Positions 8,739 through 19,270 are shown, counted from the stretch's first letter. The stretch is 64,000 nucleotides of DNA from Saprospiraceae bacterium (GCA_016722285.1 JADKGI010000030.1:186001-250000); one strand, 5' to 3'. The notes: generated by a model not told the origin, from the letters alone. Numbers and translations are program-made.

Positions 8739-11700
8739 TTAAAATACAATACCTAATTTTATTCCGTAGCTTCTGGCAGGCGGAGTCTGAGTTGTCTCAA
8801 CACCTGTAGCGTTACCATTTAAAGATGGTCCGTTTATTTCAGGATCGGCGAAGGTATTTTCAGATGGCAACCAAAACTTCAAATTGCTGGCGTATAAATC
8901 TATATTTAATTGAGAAATCGGGGTTTTGGATATCAACTTTTTTGGAAAAGAATATCCAAAAGTTAATTCTCTAAATTTGATATAACTGGCATCTAATAAT
9001 ACACTGTTACCACCAAAATAGATATCACTTACTGCATATAAATCCTGCGCGGTCACTTCTGTTTTATTTTCAGCATAAGAACCATCAGCTTGCTCTACCA
9101 CAGTATTAGGAATAACAAACGGTTCTCTGTCTCCAACAAGTGTAGTAAGAGCAGTTCCATTAAATTCTGTTTGATTTTTTGTAATTGATAAGAAAGTACC
9201 ACCTTTTTTCATATCGATTAATGCACTTAATCTAAATCCTCTATACGTGAAATTGGTACCAAAACTTGCTAAGAACTTAGGCTGGTAAGATCCTAAATAT
9301 TCTTCATCAGCGGTAAGTACCGGAATACCATTCTCATCAACTACCATTTTTCCATCCACCATTTTGGGTACCGTACTTCTGAAAGTTCCATAAGGTAAGC
9401 CTTCTTTTGCTACAATGGATATTGAACCATTTGTATAGGGACCTCCTACTACTAACTCATCCTGCGCTTCAGATATCTTAACAACTTCATTAACATTTCT
9501 TGAATAAGTTGCATTCAGGTTCCAGGTAAAATTGCTTGTTCTGATTGGATTAAATCTCAAACCTAATTCATGACCTTTATTTGTCATCTCACCTATATTA
9601 GCAGAAGTTAATGAATATCCTGTAGAAACCGGTAAATTAACGGTAATAATCTGGTTAGAGTGAACATTATTGTAATAGGTATATTCAATATTCAATCTGT
9701 TATCCCAAAACCCGATATCAGTTCCTATTTCAAATGATGTGGTTAATTCCGGTTTCAAATTAGGGTTGCCAATTTGATTATTCACAGAAAATCCGGGTTG
9801 ACCATTTAAAGGAAAGAAGATATCGTGGTTATTTCCAAATGTTTGTATAGTCGGGCTACCATCAAATGTCGATGCCAGCAAGTACAGACTTGCGTCTTTA
9901 CCGGTAGTACCATATGATGCTCTGAATTTCCAAAAACTCACTGGTCCGTGCTCATCCAGCTCAAGGAAATCTGATAATACAGCAGATCCCGCCAATGACT
10001 GATAGAAAAAGCCGTTATTACCTTTAGGCAAAGTGGATGAAAAGTCATTTCGGGCACTATACTCTAAAAAAGCCTTATTCTGATATCCTACTCTGGCTGA
10101 TCCCAGTAGTCCAAATAATCTATATTTGCTTGAGCCACTCTGATGTTCGGGCAGTTTGGATACTATTACTGAAATTATACCAACCAGGAACAACCAAGCC
10201 GCCAACAGTTTCTCCGGAAATGCTTTGAGTTCTTCTATCGAATAAGTTGTAACCAGCCGTTACTTCCAGGTTGAAGTCACTATTGATTTGATTATTGTAA
10301 TTTCCTAGAATCGTTACATCAGTATTGGTATTTTTAATACTAGTCTTACCATACTCTCCTACTGAAGAAAATCTTCCGCCTCTATTTGTTTGCTGAAGAT
10401 CATCTACCCATACAATATGATCAGAATATGCAAAAATTGGTACAGTAGTTTCAGTCAGGCCGGTGACACTATTTATACCTATTCTACCGGTAAGATCAAA
10501 ATTCTTAAATACATTGTATTTTAATCCGATATTAGTAAGAAAGTTATCAAAATTACCTTCATTTCCATATTCATTCAAAATATAATATGGATTTGTACTG
10601 TATGACCCATAATATCCATCCAAACCATAATACGGATTCTTATAATCTCTCAATTCATTGTAAGGTATATTGACTGGAGCCTGAATGGCATTGGCATAAG
10701 CATTTTGGCCATCAAATGGTCTGTATCCTTCTTGTGCAGTGTTGATTTTTGACTTAGAGAAATTAACACCAAAATCTGCTGTTAATCTTTTCGACAATAC
10801 ACTGCTTGCCTTTAAATTAATGGTATTTCTCTGGTAAGAAGTCCCATCCAGAATGCCCTCTTGATTCAGGTTACCGTATGATGCATAATAAGTAAAACCG
10901 TCTTTGGAACCGGACATATATACATTATTATTCAATGTACTTCCTACTCTGAAGAAATTTTCTATTTGATTTGGCACAGCACTATAAGGTCTTACCAAGG
11001 CTTCCAAGGCACCATCGCCATCAATATCAATTGGTGAAGTCCAAGGACCAGTTTTCTCCCGAGTCTAAGTGGGCATTATCATACCCCTGTCCAAATCTAT
11101 CCTGTCTCTTAAGCAGTACGTATGCTTTCTCTCTGGAATATGAAGAGTTGATTCCAACTTTAAAATTTGTTTTCGATCCCGAACCACCTTTTTTAGTAGT
11201 GACTAAAACCACACCAGCTGCGCCTCTGGAACCATATACGCTTGTCGCTGCAGGCCCTTTCAATACAGTTACACTTTCAATATCTGATGGATTTATGTCA
11301 TTAAATCTGTTTCCATAATCAGCATAACCATCTTGTGCTTGTCCAGACCCTCCGCTCGTAGAGTTATTATCAATAGGAATTCCGTCCACAACGATCAAAG
11401 CATTATTATTTCCTGTAAGTGAACTCTCCCCTCTTAATACAATCCTACTTGATGCTCCAACAGAACCGGATGCAGTTGTAATTTTGACCCCCGCCGCTTT
11501 ACCTCTTAATGCTTCAAGGGTATTTTTGTTAGGTAATGAAAGTAATTCTTCAGAATTAACTTTCTGATTTGCATAGGCAACTTCCCTTGCGTTTCTCTTG
11601 ATTCCCAAAGCAGTAACGACTACTTCGTCTAATAGCATTCCTTCTACAAGTACTACATTGATTACATTTGAAGCATCAAGGGTTACTTCTTTTGCATCAT

Positions 11701-11929
11701 ATCCAGTATAACTGAACACTAATTTAGTAATACCTGCAGGAATTTTCAGTGAATACATACCATCTATGTCAGCGATGGTACCTGTACCAGCTGCCCCTTT
11801 GGCAGTTACATTTGCTCCTATCAGGGCTTCTCCAGCAGAGTCAGTTACCTTTCCGGAAATGGTCCGCTGTGCAACGGTCAAGCTTATGCAACCGAAGAGC
11901 AAAAAAAATGAAAATACGATTTCTTTCAT
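8739..11929 (-). pseudogene. SusC/RagA family TonB-linked transporter, two frameshifts
   Basis: Three overlapping frames together form one SusC protein. The N-terminal piece covers 11929-11027: signal peptide to TVAQ, carboxypeptidase-regulatory-like domain, TonB box LDEVVVTALG, plug with GPAATSVYGSRGAAGVVLV. The middle piece runs from about 11030 to 10120, and the C-terminal barrel from about 10150 to 8739, ending GIKLGIVF. The frame changes near 11030 (after NWSLDFT, resuming PIDIDGDGALEALVRPYS) and near 10120-10150 (after ARTSEW, resuming SSKYRLFGLLGSARVGY). Both shifts equal one extra base; removing two bases gives 1062 residues, matching the intact SusC at 2196-5396. No conserved part is missing, and the downstream susD and lipoprotein genes are intact. 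Either the sequence has two insertion errors or the gene is recently broken. Confidence 0.85.
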
Positions 11930-11996
11930 TCTAAAAATTATTTTTGTTAGTAAAAAATTATTAAATTAAAATCCTGTTAAAGATTTTTGATTTTTG

Positions 11997-12074
11997 CAAA
12001 TATAGGGTTTTGGAATCATTTTTTATCACAAAATATCAAGTTATTTAACGAATAATTAACTAAAAACGCTGCTT
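11997..12074 (-). promoter_or_regulatory. Promoter and upstream element of the second susC/susD operon
   Basis: A minus-strand TATATTTG box (11997-12004) lies about 68 bp before the susC start. Exactly 36 bp upstream of it is the 34-bp element 12041-12074, with TTATTTAACG at one end and CGCTGCTT at the other on the plus strand. It matches the element before the first SusC operon at 27 of 34 positions with identical spacing. The GTTAA direct repeat with 11-bp period is also preserved. This pairing supports shared regulation of the two operons. Confidence 0.6.
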
Positions 12075-12775
12075 TAGTTGGACTCATTTAACTAAAATAA
12101 TAATATTTTTACCATTGATTTACTAAATGTATATACCTAATTTGCTGATTTAGCTGGTAACTTGTAAGTAGGGGTTCATAGGTAGTGATGCATGGTAAAA
12201 GGCAATAAAAATCTATTTGGAGTAAAATAAATGCTTTAAATTTTCAACCGACTTTATTATGAGTTTATACTGGACCTCATTCAAAATCAAAGCCTAACTA
12301 AAATATAAGAATTGCATAACGTGCAGCACTTCACCCTTCCAATTCATCTTTTTCTAACTTTTTTTTGCCCCAACTGATATTCATCTTATTTTACTAGAGA
12401 TATGAGGTTCAGAATAATAGGATGCTAATCCCTGGAATAGGGTAGTTAAAATGATAGGCGAGGGGTAGTAGCAGCACTTTTTTTGTATCATATCTATAGG
12501 TTTAGTTAAAATCATATATGCTCAAAAGTAGCGGGATTTTGACATCGGACTGCTATATATGTGATACTTTGACATTATTTACTGTTTTTTACCCTGTCAT
12601 TTGTGTGAAGTTTTACCGCAGGTATTGACATATTAGTAAATAATCCATAACTTACGATGTTTTTTGAATTTTATTCTCCGACCTTTGTTTTTGAACGATT
12701 ATATTAATATGGTTGTTTAGAATCTTTAGGTTTATTATACAATGTTAAATTAAGTGCAACGGGAAATATTGAAGT
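12075..12775 (+). other. Non-coding stretch with a candidate promoter for the DUF4175 gene
   Basis: No convincing coding frame was seen on either strand. A candidate promoter for the downstream plus-strand gene is TTTG (12684-12687), 20 bp, then TATGGTTG (12708-12715), one mismatch from TAnnTTTG. The remaining AT-rich 600 bp shows no clear repeat or RNA. Confidence 0.35.
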
Positions 12776-15700
12776 ATGAGTGAATACAACAGCAATTATA
12801 ATCAGTTGATAGAAAAACTGGATCAATTCATTAGAAAATATTATGTCAATAAACTCATAAAAGGTAGTCTCATTACTATTGGGATCATATTAGCTATCTT
12901 TTTGATCTTCAGTTTGCTGGAATATTATTTCTATTTTAGTACAGGAATTAGAAAACTGTTGTTCTATTCATTTATAGGAACTACAGTTACAGGATTTGGG
13001 TTTTGGGTAATTGACCCCCTTACAAGATATTTTAAGTTGGGGACCACTATATCCCATGAGGATGCTGCGATGATCATTGGAGAGCATTTCATTGATGTAA
13101 AGGATAAATTATTAAATATACTTCAGTTAAAAAAACAGGAATCTCACGAATCGAATGATGCCCTTATTGAAGCAAGTATTGAACAAAAAACCAATTCAAT
13201 AAGTCTTGTTCCCTTTAAATCTGCTATAGATTATAGCAATAACCGAAAGTATCTCCGGTATGCTTTACCACCATTTCTTCTCCTTATATTCATACTTTTT
13301 GCTGCTCCAAGTATCATCAAAGACAGCACTTCCAGAATTATTAATAATAATAGGCAGTATATTAAAGCAGCACCATTTAGTTATATGATTGAAGACTCTG
13401 ACCTTAAAGTGGTTCAGTATCAGGATTATAATTTGAATGTCAATGTAGAAGGGGCCGTCATGCCTGAAAATGTTTTCGTGACTATTGATGATTTTCAATA
13501 TAAAATGGAAAAGGCCGGTCCTTCCGAATTTTCATATATATTCAGGAATGTTCAGAAGGATATTGACTTTAAGTTACAATCCGGGACTGTATCTTCGGTC
13601 CCCTATAAGCTGGAGGTTCTTGAAAAACCAAACCTGACAGACTTTAGTGTAGAGTTGGCATATCCTTCTTATCTGAATAGGAATAGTGAATTGCTCCAAA
13701 ATAGCGGAGACATGGCATTACCGGAAGGCACCAAATTGACATGGATATTTGACGCAAACAATACTGATGACATCAGCATGTTATTTGGAGATGGTGAAGT
13801 AGCCCATAAAGCCGAGAGAAGAGATGAAACAAAGTTCAGATATACAAAAAAAGCGATGTCTGATGAAAATTATAAGGTTTTTTTATCCAACAGGTTTGTG
13901 CCTCAGCCAGATAGTCTTGTTTATAATATATCAGTGATTAAGGACCAGTATCCAACGATAACTTCAGAAAAAATAATTGATAGTTTGGACAGAACTCTGG
14001 TTTATTTTATTGGTAATGCTTCAGACGATTATGGTTTAAATTCACTTTCATTTAATTATATACGTACTAAAGAAGATGGGAGTCAGCAACCACTCCAAAA
14101 GCAGAAGATTTCAAAACAGGATGGAAGAGATATTCAATTTGATTATATTTTTGATATAAAGAAGTTAAATCTTCTTCCGGGTGAGAAGCTATCTTTTTAC
14201 TTTGAAGTATTTGATAATGATGGTGTGAATGGCTCCAAATCTTCAAAGACATCTATTATGACTTACGAAAAGCCTACTTTGGATGAAATAAAGATGTTAG
14301 ATGAGCAAAATGATGAAGCTATCAAGGACAAGTTGAAGGATGCTTTGAAGGATATGGATAAGCTGAATGAGAATATTAAAAAGCTGAGAGAAAAACTACT
14401 TCAGGACAAGCAACTCAAATGGCAGGATAAAAAGGAGATGGAGAAAATACTGGATGAACAAAAAAAGCTGCTTGAAAAATTGGAAAAAGCAAAAGAAAAA
14501 CTGGATGAAAATATAAAAAACCAAGAGGAATTTAAGACCCAGCCTGAAGAAGTTCAACAGAAGCAAGAGAAACTTCAGGAACTATTTGAAAAAGCTCTCG
14601 ATCCGGAAACAAAGGAACTCATGGACAAAATTAAAGATCTTCTTCAGGAACTTGAAAAAGAAGATGCTGTTCAAATGCTCGAACAATTTGAGATGAATAA
14701 TCAGACCAAGGAGAAGGAGATGAAAAGGATGCTTGAATTGTACAAACAACTTGAGATGGAAAAGCAGGTTAAGGATCAGATAAAGGCTCTGGAAAAACTT
14801 GCTGACCAACAGGAAAAACTTGCTGACCAAACTGAAAAGAAGGAGAAGTCTGCTGAAGAATTGAAGAAGGAGCAGGAGGAGTTGAATAAAGCAATGGAGG
14901 AAATGAAAAAAAAACAGGAAGAGCTGGAGAAAAAAAATAAAGAGTTGAGTCCACCCAAAGATATGGGCAAAGAGAATAAAGAGAAGATGGAAGATGCCAA
15001 AAAGGATATGGAGCAAAGCAAAGACCAGTTGGAAAAGAAAGATAATGCCGGTGCTTCAAAGTCTCAGAAAAAGGCAGCACAAAAGATGAAGAAACAAGCC
15101 AAAGAGATGGAGACTGCCATGGAAGGCGGTGCTTCTGATCAGGCTGGAGAAGATATAAAAACCATCAGACAACTGCTTGAAAATCTGGTCACTGTATCTT
15201 TTGACCAGGAGGGTCTTTTTAGTGAAATAGGTGCGTATATGGTGACAACACCCGCTTATCCGGCAGCAATCCGTAAGCAATTCAAACTCGAAAATGACTT
15301 CAAAATAATTGAAGATACCTTAGTAGCTTTGAGCAATAGAAATACGGACATTGAGGCTTATGTTATGGATAAAGTGGCTGAGATAAAGTATAATTTGAAG
15401 GAAAGCATACAAGAGCTTGAAGATCGAATGGTACCGGAAAGTCAGGAAAAACAACGAAGGACGATGAAAAACCTGAATGATCTTGCTTTAATGATGAATG
15501 AATCACTAGATAAAGCACAACAGTCGTCAGGAGCTCCTGGTAGTGGTTCATGTGATAAACCTGGCGGAAAGGGATCGAAGGGAAAAAGTGGTAAAATACC
15601 TATGGATAAAATTACAGAAGGCCAACAAGGCTTGTCAGAGGAAATGAAGGAGATGAAAGAAAAAATGGACAAAGCCAAAAAAGAGGGCAAGGAAGGCAAA

Positions 15701-16147
15701 GGAGGCAAAGAAGGTATGTCGGCTAAAGATTTTGCTCAGGCTGCTGCCAGACAGGCTGCATTGAGAAAAGCCCTGGAAGAATTGCAGAATGATAAAAAGG
15801 AGCAGGGCAAGGGTTCAAAAGAACTGGACGAAATTATCAACAATATGGATAATATAGAGACAGAACTTGTAAATAAGAGGCTGAATAGTGAAACACTCAA
15901 AAGAATGCAGGACATAGAAACCAGATTACTGGAAGCTGAAAAAGCAGAAAGACAACGAGAGCTTGACAATAAGCGCAAATCTGAAACGGCTATGGAAAAA
16001 AGAAAAGAAATGCCACCTGCACTACAGGATTACCTGAAAAAGAGACAAGCTGAAATTGACATGTACAAGACTGTTTCGCCATCTTTAAAACCATATTATA
16101 AAACACTTGTGGACGAATACTATAAATCTCTCAAATCTGTTAAATGA
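12776..16147 (+). CDS. DUF4175 family membrane-anchored coiled-coil protein
   Basis: This 1123-residue protein begins with a short cytoplasmic segment, two close membrane helices (about 31-52 and 60-82) and a third near 158-178. A beta-rich extracytoplasmic region follows to about 500. Then comes a very long charged, Lys/Glu-rich coiled coil (about 505-780), a globular part (about 790-900) and another charged region. The latter holds a Gly/Ser/Lys-rich linker (GSGSCDKPGGKGSKGKSG, about 922-939). This layout is that of DUF4175 proteins, common in Bacteroidota and some Proteobacteria and of unknown function. In many genomes related proteins sit near MoxR/VWA genes, but none is here. Instead an RsbW-like ATPase and YbeY follow. 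A weak promoter lies about 60 bp upstream. Confidence 0.8.
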   Translation: MSEYNSNYNQLIEKLDQFIRKYYVNKLIKGSLITIGIILAIFLIFSLLEYYFYFSTGIRKLLFYSFIGTTVTGFGFWVIDPLTRYFKLGTTISHEDAAMIIGEHFIDVKDKLLNILQLKKQESHESNDALIEASIEQKTNSISLVPFKSAIDYSNNRKYLRYALPPFLLLIFILFAAPSIIKDSTSRIINNNRQYIKAAPFSYMIEDSDLKVVQYQDYNLNVNVEGAVMPENVFVTIDDFQYKMEKAGPSEFSYIFRNVQKDIDFKLQSGTVSSVPYKLEVLEKPNLTDFSVELAYPSYLNRNSELLQNSGDMALPEGTKLTWIFDANNTDDISMLFGDGEVAHKAERRDETKFRYTKKAMSDENYKVFLSNRFVPQPDSLVYNISVIKDQYPTITSEKIIDSLDRTLVYFIGNASDDYGLNSLSFNYIRTKEDGSQQPLQKQKISKQDGRDIQFDYIFDIKKLNLLPGEKLSFYFEVFDNDGVNGSKSSKTSIMTYEKPTLDEIKMLDEQNDEAIKDKLKDALKDMDKLNENIKKLREKLLQDKQLKWQDKKEMEKILDEQKKLLEKLEKAKEKLDENIKNQEEFKTQPEEVQQKQEKLQELFEKALDPETKELMDKIKDLLQELEKEDAVQMLEQFEMNNQTKEKEMKRMLELYKQLEMEKQVKDQIKALEKLADQQEKLADQTEKKEKSAEELKKEQEELNKAMEEMKKKQEELEKKNKELSPPKDMGKENKEKMEDAKKDMEQSKDQLEKKDNAGASKSQKKAAQKMKKQAKEMETAMEGGASDQAGEDIKTIRQLLENLVTVSFDQEGLFSEIGAYMVTTPAYPAAIRKQFKLENDFKIIEDTLVALSNRNTDIEAYVMDKVAEIKYNLKESIQELEDRMVPESQEKQRRTMKNLNDLALMMNESLDKAQQSSGAPGSGSCDKPGGKGSKGKSGKIPMDKITEGQQGLSEEMKEMKEKMDKAKKEGKEGKGGKEGMSAKDFAQAAARQAALRKALEELQNDKKEQGKGSKELDEIINNMDNIETELVNKRLNSETLKRMQDIETRLLEAEKAERQRELDNKRKSETAMEKRKEMPPALQDYLKKRQAEIDMYKTVSPSLKPYYKTLVDEYYKSLKSVK

Positions 16148-16216
16148 AATATAATGTTGAGTAATTTGCATCAGTGCGGCATGATATTTGGTAAAATTTA
16201 ATGGTTATAACTTAAT

Positions 16217-16630
16217 ATGAAATATCGTATGCTTTCAATATCATCAAATCCGAATAATATTCTTGAATTAGAGTCATATCTGAAAAAACTTGATTTTGAC
16301 TACTCATTTGAATCCGAAAAATTTGCGGATATACTAATAAGCCTCACAGAAGCGGTAAACAATGCAATAATACATGGAAATCAAGGTGATGAGTCTAAAT
16401 TTGTGCATATCCATGTATCTGAAATCAGAAATGGTATTTCTTTTTGTGTAACTGATGAAGGCAGAGGGTTCAACCCCGGTCGGGTTCCTGATCCGACAAG
16501 TGCAGACAACATAGAATGCTGCGGCGGGCGAGGGGTCTTTATAATGAAGGCTTTGTCGGATGACATAACCTTTGCAGACAATGGGAGAACTGTGGAGATG
16601 TACTTCAATCTCAAAAATCAAATGGCTTGA
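16217..16630 (+). CDS. RsbW-like ATP-binding protein (anti-sigma factor kinase fold)
   Basis: The 137-residue protein is a stand-alone GHKL ATPase domain. The N-box reads EAVNNAIIHGN (about 45-55), the G1 box DEGRGFNP (about 79-86) and the G2 region GGRGVFIMKALSD (about 103-115). It matches HATPase_c_2 proteins such as RsbW/SpoIIAB, which phosphorylate an anti-sigma antagonist and bind a sigma factor. No sigma factor, STAS antagonist or PP2C phosphatase gene is nearby, so the partner is unknown. The gene starts 69 bp after the DUF4175 gene and ends 10 bp before ybeY, suggesting one transcript. Assignment to the fold is firm; the regulatory role is inferred from the family. Confidence 0.82.
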   Translation: MKYRMLSISSNPNNILELESYLKKLDFDYSFESEKFADILISLTEAVNNAIIHGNQGDESKFVHIHVSEIRNGISFCVTDEGRGFNPGRVPDPTSADNIECCGGRGVFIMKALSDDITFADNGRTVEMYFNLKNQMA

Positions 16631-16640
16631 TTTTTTTCTG

Positions 16641-17075
16641 ATGTCTGAAAATATTCAATTTTATACAGAAGGTGAGATCATTCATCCTTTTCCACAATTG
16701 ATTAAGAATTACATTCAGTGGCTTTTGTTGGTATTGAATAAGGAAAATAAATCAATAATTAATCTCACGTATATTTTTTGTTCGGATGAATATCTGATTG
16801 ACTTAAATCAAAAACATCTGGGACACGATTATTATACTGATATAATTACTTTTCCGTACCAGCAGGGCGATTTGATAGAAAGCGACATGTTTATAAGTGT
16901 AGATCGTGTCAAAGAGAATGCAATTGAATTCTGTGTCCCTTATGAAACAGAATTGAGAAGGGTAATGGTGCACGGCCTCCTGCACCTGATGGGTTATGGG
17001 GATAAGACAGAAGAAGAGATATTGATAATGAGACGAAAAGAAGATGCTTATATAGATTTATGGTCTGAAAAGTAA
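16641..17075 (+). CDS. ybeY: YbeY, endoribonuclease / rRNA maturation factor
   Basis: The ATG at 16641 gives 144 residues, the usual YbeY length. A longer frame from 16572 would overlap the previous gene and adds nothing conserved. YbeY is a zinc metalloprotein needed for 16S rRNA 3'-end maturation and ribosome quality control. The zinc motif reads HGLLHLMGYGD (residues 111-121), with His111 and His115 in place. The third ligand, His in Escherichia coli, is Asp121, a substitution I recall as normal for Bacteroidota (GYxDKT). The preceding YTDIITFPY corresponds to the conserved DVLSFP-type strand. It is the last gene of the DUF4175/ATPase cluster and converges on the peroxidase gene with an 18-bp gap. 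Confidence 0.92.
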   Translation: MSENIQFYTEGEIIHPFPQLIKNYIQWLLLVLNKENKSIINLTYIFCSDEYLIDLNQKHLGHDYYTDIITFPYQQGDLIESDMFISVDRVKENAIEFCVPYETELRRVMVHGLLHLMGYGDKTEEEILIMRRKEDAYIDLWSEK

Positions 17076-17092
17076 GGGTAGTAAATGGTTAA

Positions 17093-18043
17093 TTATAATT
17101 TGTATTTATAGAATCTCCTGTCAGTCAGACTTAACAGAAAAGCTTTTAAGTCAGTTTTTTCCTGATCTGTAAAATTAATTGGTTTAATCAGGGAAGGATC
17201 CATATTGATGGGTCGGGTGATAAACTTATATGGATCACTATAATATTCTATCACCTGGTCCAGGGTTTTAAAACTTCCATCATGCATGTAGGGGGCAGTC
17301 ACGGCTACATTTCTCAGACCGGGTACTTTAAATTTTCCTAAGTCAGTTTCATTTTTTGTTACCAGATATCGTCCCTTATCTTTGTACGTATTATCATCAT
17401 ATAACCCGATATTTTTAAATTGATCTACTGTGAAGTCGGGGCTGAAATGACAGTCAAAGCACTTGGCTTTTTCACTCAAAAATATATTTCTTCCTCTGAT
17501 GGCTGCAGCCGACATTTTATTCGGTCTGTCATTCATCCATGCATCAAATTCAGTATTGGCCGTTTCTAAAGTTTCTTCATAAGCAGCTATTGCATCGGCA
17601 ATATTGTGTTCATTAGGAAGCTCATTATAAATAGTAGTAAAGTAGTTTTTGTATGCTATATGCTTGCTTAACCTGTTCACAACTTCTTTCATTGTAAAAT
17701 CCATTTCAACCGGGTCTTCAATTGGGAAATGGACCTGATCTGAAAGGGTATTGGCTCTCCCATCATAAAAAAAGATATTTCTGGATGCCATATTCATTAC
17801 AGAAGGTGCATTTCTTTTGCCTGTTTTACCCGAAACTCCCGGACTGATAGCAACACTATCAGCAAAGGCCAAATCAGGTTTATGACAATCTGCGCAACTT
17901 ATTTTATTATTTCTTGAAAGTATAGGATCAAAAAACAATCTCTCCCCTAATTGAACTTTAGTCTTTATGTCTTGCTCAATAGTTGAAGATGTGGCGATGG
18001 CAATTAGTATTGCTAAAAAGCAGAATATTAAAAACTTTTTCAT
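17093..18043 (-). CDS. Di-haem cytochrome c peroxidase / MauG family protein
   Basis: The 316-residue protein has a signal peptide (hydrophobic residues 4-18) and two CxxCH haem-binding motifs, CADCH at 50-54 and CFDCH at 195-199. The first is followed by the family segments GKRNAPSVMN and FFYDGRA, the second by KVPGLRNVAVTAPYMHDG. Such periplasmic proteins either reduce hydrogen peroxide using c-type cytochrome electrons or, as MauG, carry out long-range oxidation. Met and His ligands that separate the two cannot be assigned confidently by eye, so the broad name is used. It is a single gene, divergent from trxB with a 217-bp gap, and convergent with ybeY. Its own promoter was not recognised. 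Confidence 0.9.
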   Translation of the reverse strand: MKKFLIFCFLAILIAIATSSTIEQDIKTKVQLGERLFFDPILSRNNKISCADCHKPDLAFADSVAISPGVSGKTGKRNAPSVMNMASRNIFFYDGRANTLSDQVHFPIEDPVEMDFTMKEVVNRLSKHIAYKNYFTTIYNELPNEHNIADAIAAYEETLETANTEFDAWMNDRPNKMSAAAIRGRNIFLSEKAKCFDCHFSPDFTVDQFKNIGLYDDNTYKDKGRYLVTKNETDLGKFKVPGLRNVAVTAPYMHDGSFKTLDQVIEYYSDPYKFITRPINMDPSLIKPINFTDQEKTDLKAFLLSLTDRRFYKYKL

Positions 18044-18208
18044 TGTCTGATTTAAAATGTAAATGTATCAGTCCTGGCAAACATTTTATGTAACGATTGT
18101 TACTTTTAACATTGTTTTATTAAGATAATCAAAACAAACTTACCAATTAGGAAGTTTTATATTTTTTTAGAAATAACAATAAATATTTGGTTTACTTATT
18201 ATAATAAT

Positions 18209-18238
18209 TTTGTAGGGAAATATTATTTTGTATTTTTG
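18209..18238 (+). promoter_or_regulatory. Candidate trxB promoter
   Basis: TTTG at 18209-18212, an 18-bp spacer and TATTTTTG at 18231-18238 fit the Bacteroidota promoter pattern (TTTG about 19 bp before TAnnTTTG). Transcription would begin about 15 bp before the trxB ATG at 18261. Confidence 0.6.
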
Positions 18239-18260
18239 CTTCACCTTTAAATTATAGAAT

Positions 18261-19209
18261 ATGTCAGTTTCAAGCACTGAACGTATAAAATGCCTGATTA
18301 TCGGATCAGGTCCTGCCGGATATACTGCTGCAATTTATGCATCCAGGGCCAATCTTTCACCAGTTCTTTATACAGGCAAGGAACCAGGCGGACAGCTTAC
18401 TATAACCAACGATGTAGAAAATTACCCGGGGTATCCTGATGGTATCATGGGGCCTCAGATGATGGAAGACTTTAAAAATCAGGCCATAAGATTTGGAACT
18501 GATGTCAGATATGAGTTAATAAGCAAAGTTGATTTTTCGGGGCCGGTGCATAAAATATGGTCGGAGACCGGGCATGAAATTCAGGCTGATACAGTGATAA
18601 TCGCTACCGGGGCCAGTGCTAAATGGTTAGGTCTTGATTCCGAGCAGAAGTTGATGAATAAAGGAGTTTCAGCGTGTGCAGTTTGTGATGGGTTCTTTTT
18701 CAGGGGTCAGGAAGTGGCCATTGTCGGAGCTGGAGATACGGCTGCTGAAGAAGCCACCTATCTCTCAAAATTATGTAAAAAAGGTACATCTGCTCGTCAG
18801 AAGAGGTGAAATGCGCGCATCACATATCATGCAGGAACGTGTTTTGAGAGCTCCGAACCTACAAGTTCATTGGAATACTGTTACAGAAGAAATATTGGGT
18901 GAAGAAGGTGTAGAAGGCGTTCGGGTTGCCAATGTTTTAACTGGCGAAACAGAGATCTTGCCTGTAACTGGTTTTTTTGTTGCAATTGGTCACAAACCCA
19001 ATACCGAACTTTTTAGTGACTGGATTACGATGGACGAAAATAAATATATTAAAGCAACGCCCGGGAGGTCATTTACCAATGTTGAGGGGGTATTTGTTTG
19101 TGGGGATGCTCAGGATCATATATACAGACAAGCCGTGACTGCTGCTGGCACAGGATGTATGGCAGCTCTCGATGCAGAGAGATATTTGTCTGAAAAAGGC
19201 ATAATATAG
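18261..19209 (+). pseudogene. trxB: TrxB, thioredoxin-disulfide reductase (one-base frameshift)
   Basis: The FAD/NADPH enzyme that reduces thioredoxin is complete across two frames. Residues 1-172 hold the FAD motif GSGPAG (15-20), GQLTITNDVENYPG, the redox-active CAVC (139-142) and the NADPH motif GAGDTAAEEA (157-166). The frame then breaks at a run of six A (18777-18782), where five would continue LCKKVHLLVRRGEMRASHIMQ. The second frame reaches the end through GFFVAIGHKPNTELF and VEGVFVCGDAQDHIYRQAVTAAGTG. Removing one A gives 315 residues, the normal length. Every catalytic element is present, so a sequencing error or transcript slippage on the A-run is more likely than a dead gene. It is followed 61 bp later by the aldolase gene and preceded by a good promoter. 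Confidence 0.9.
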
Positions 19210-19270
19210 TCTGTATTCTTTCGTTTTATTTTTAAAATAGATTATTTAAAACTTAACAAAACAATTCAAT

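Noticed and set aside
14582..15708. Several long minus-strand open frames opposite the DUF4175 gene
   Set aside because: They are low-complexity mirror frames of its Lys/Glu-rich coiled coil (Leu/Phe/Ser-rich) and have no family features.
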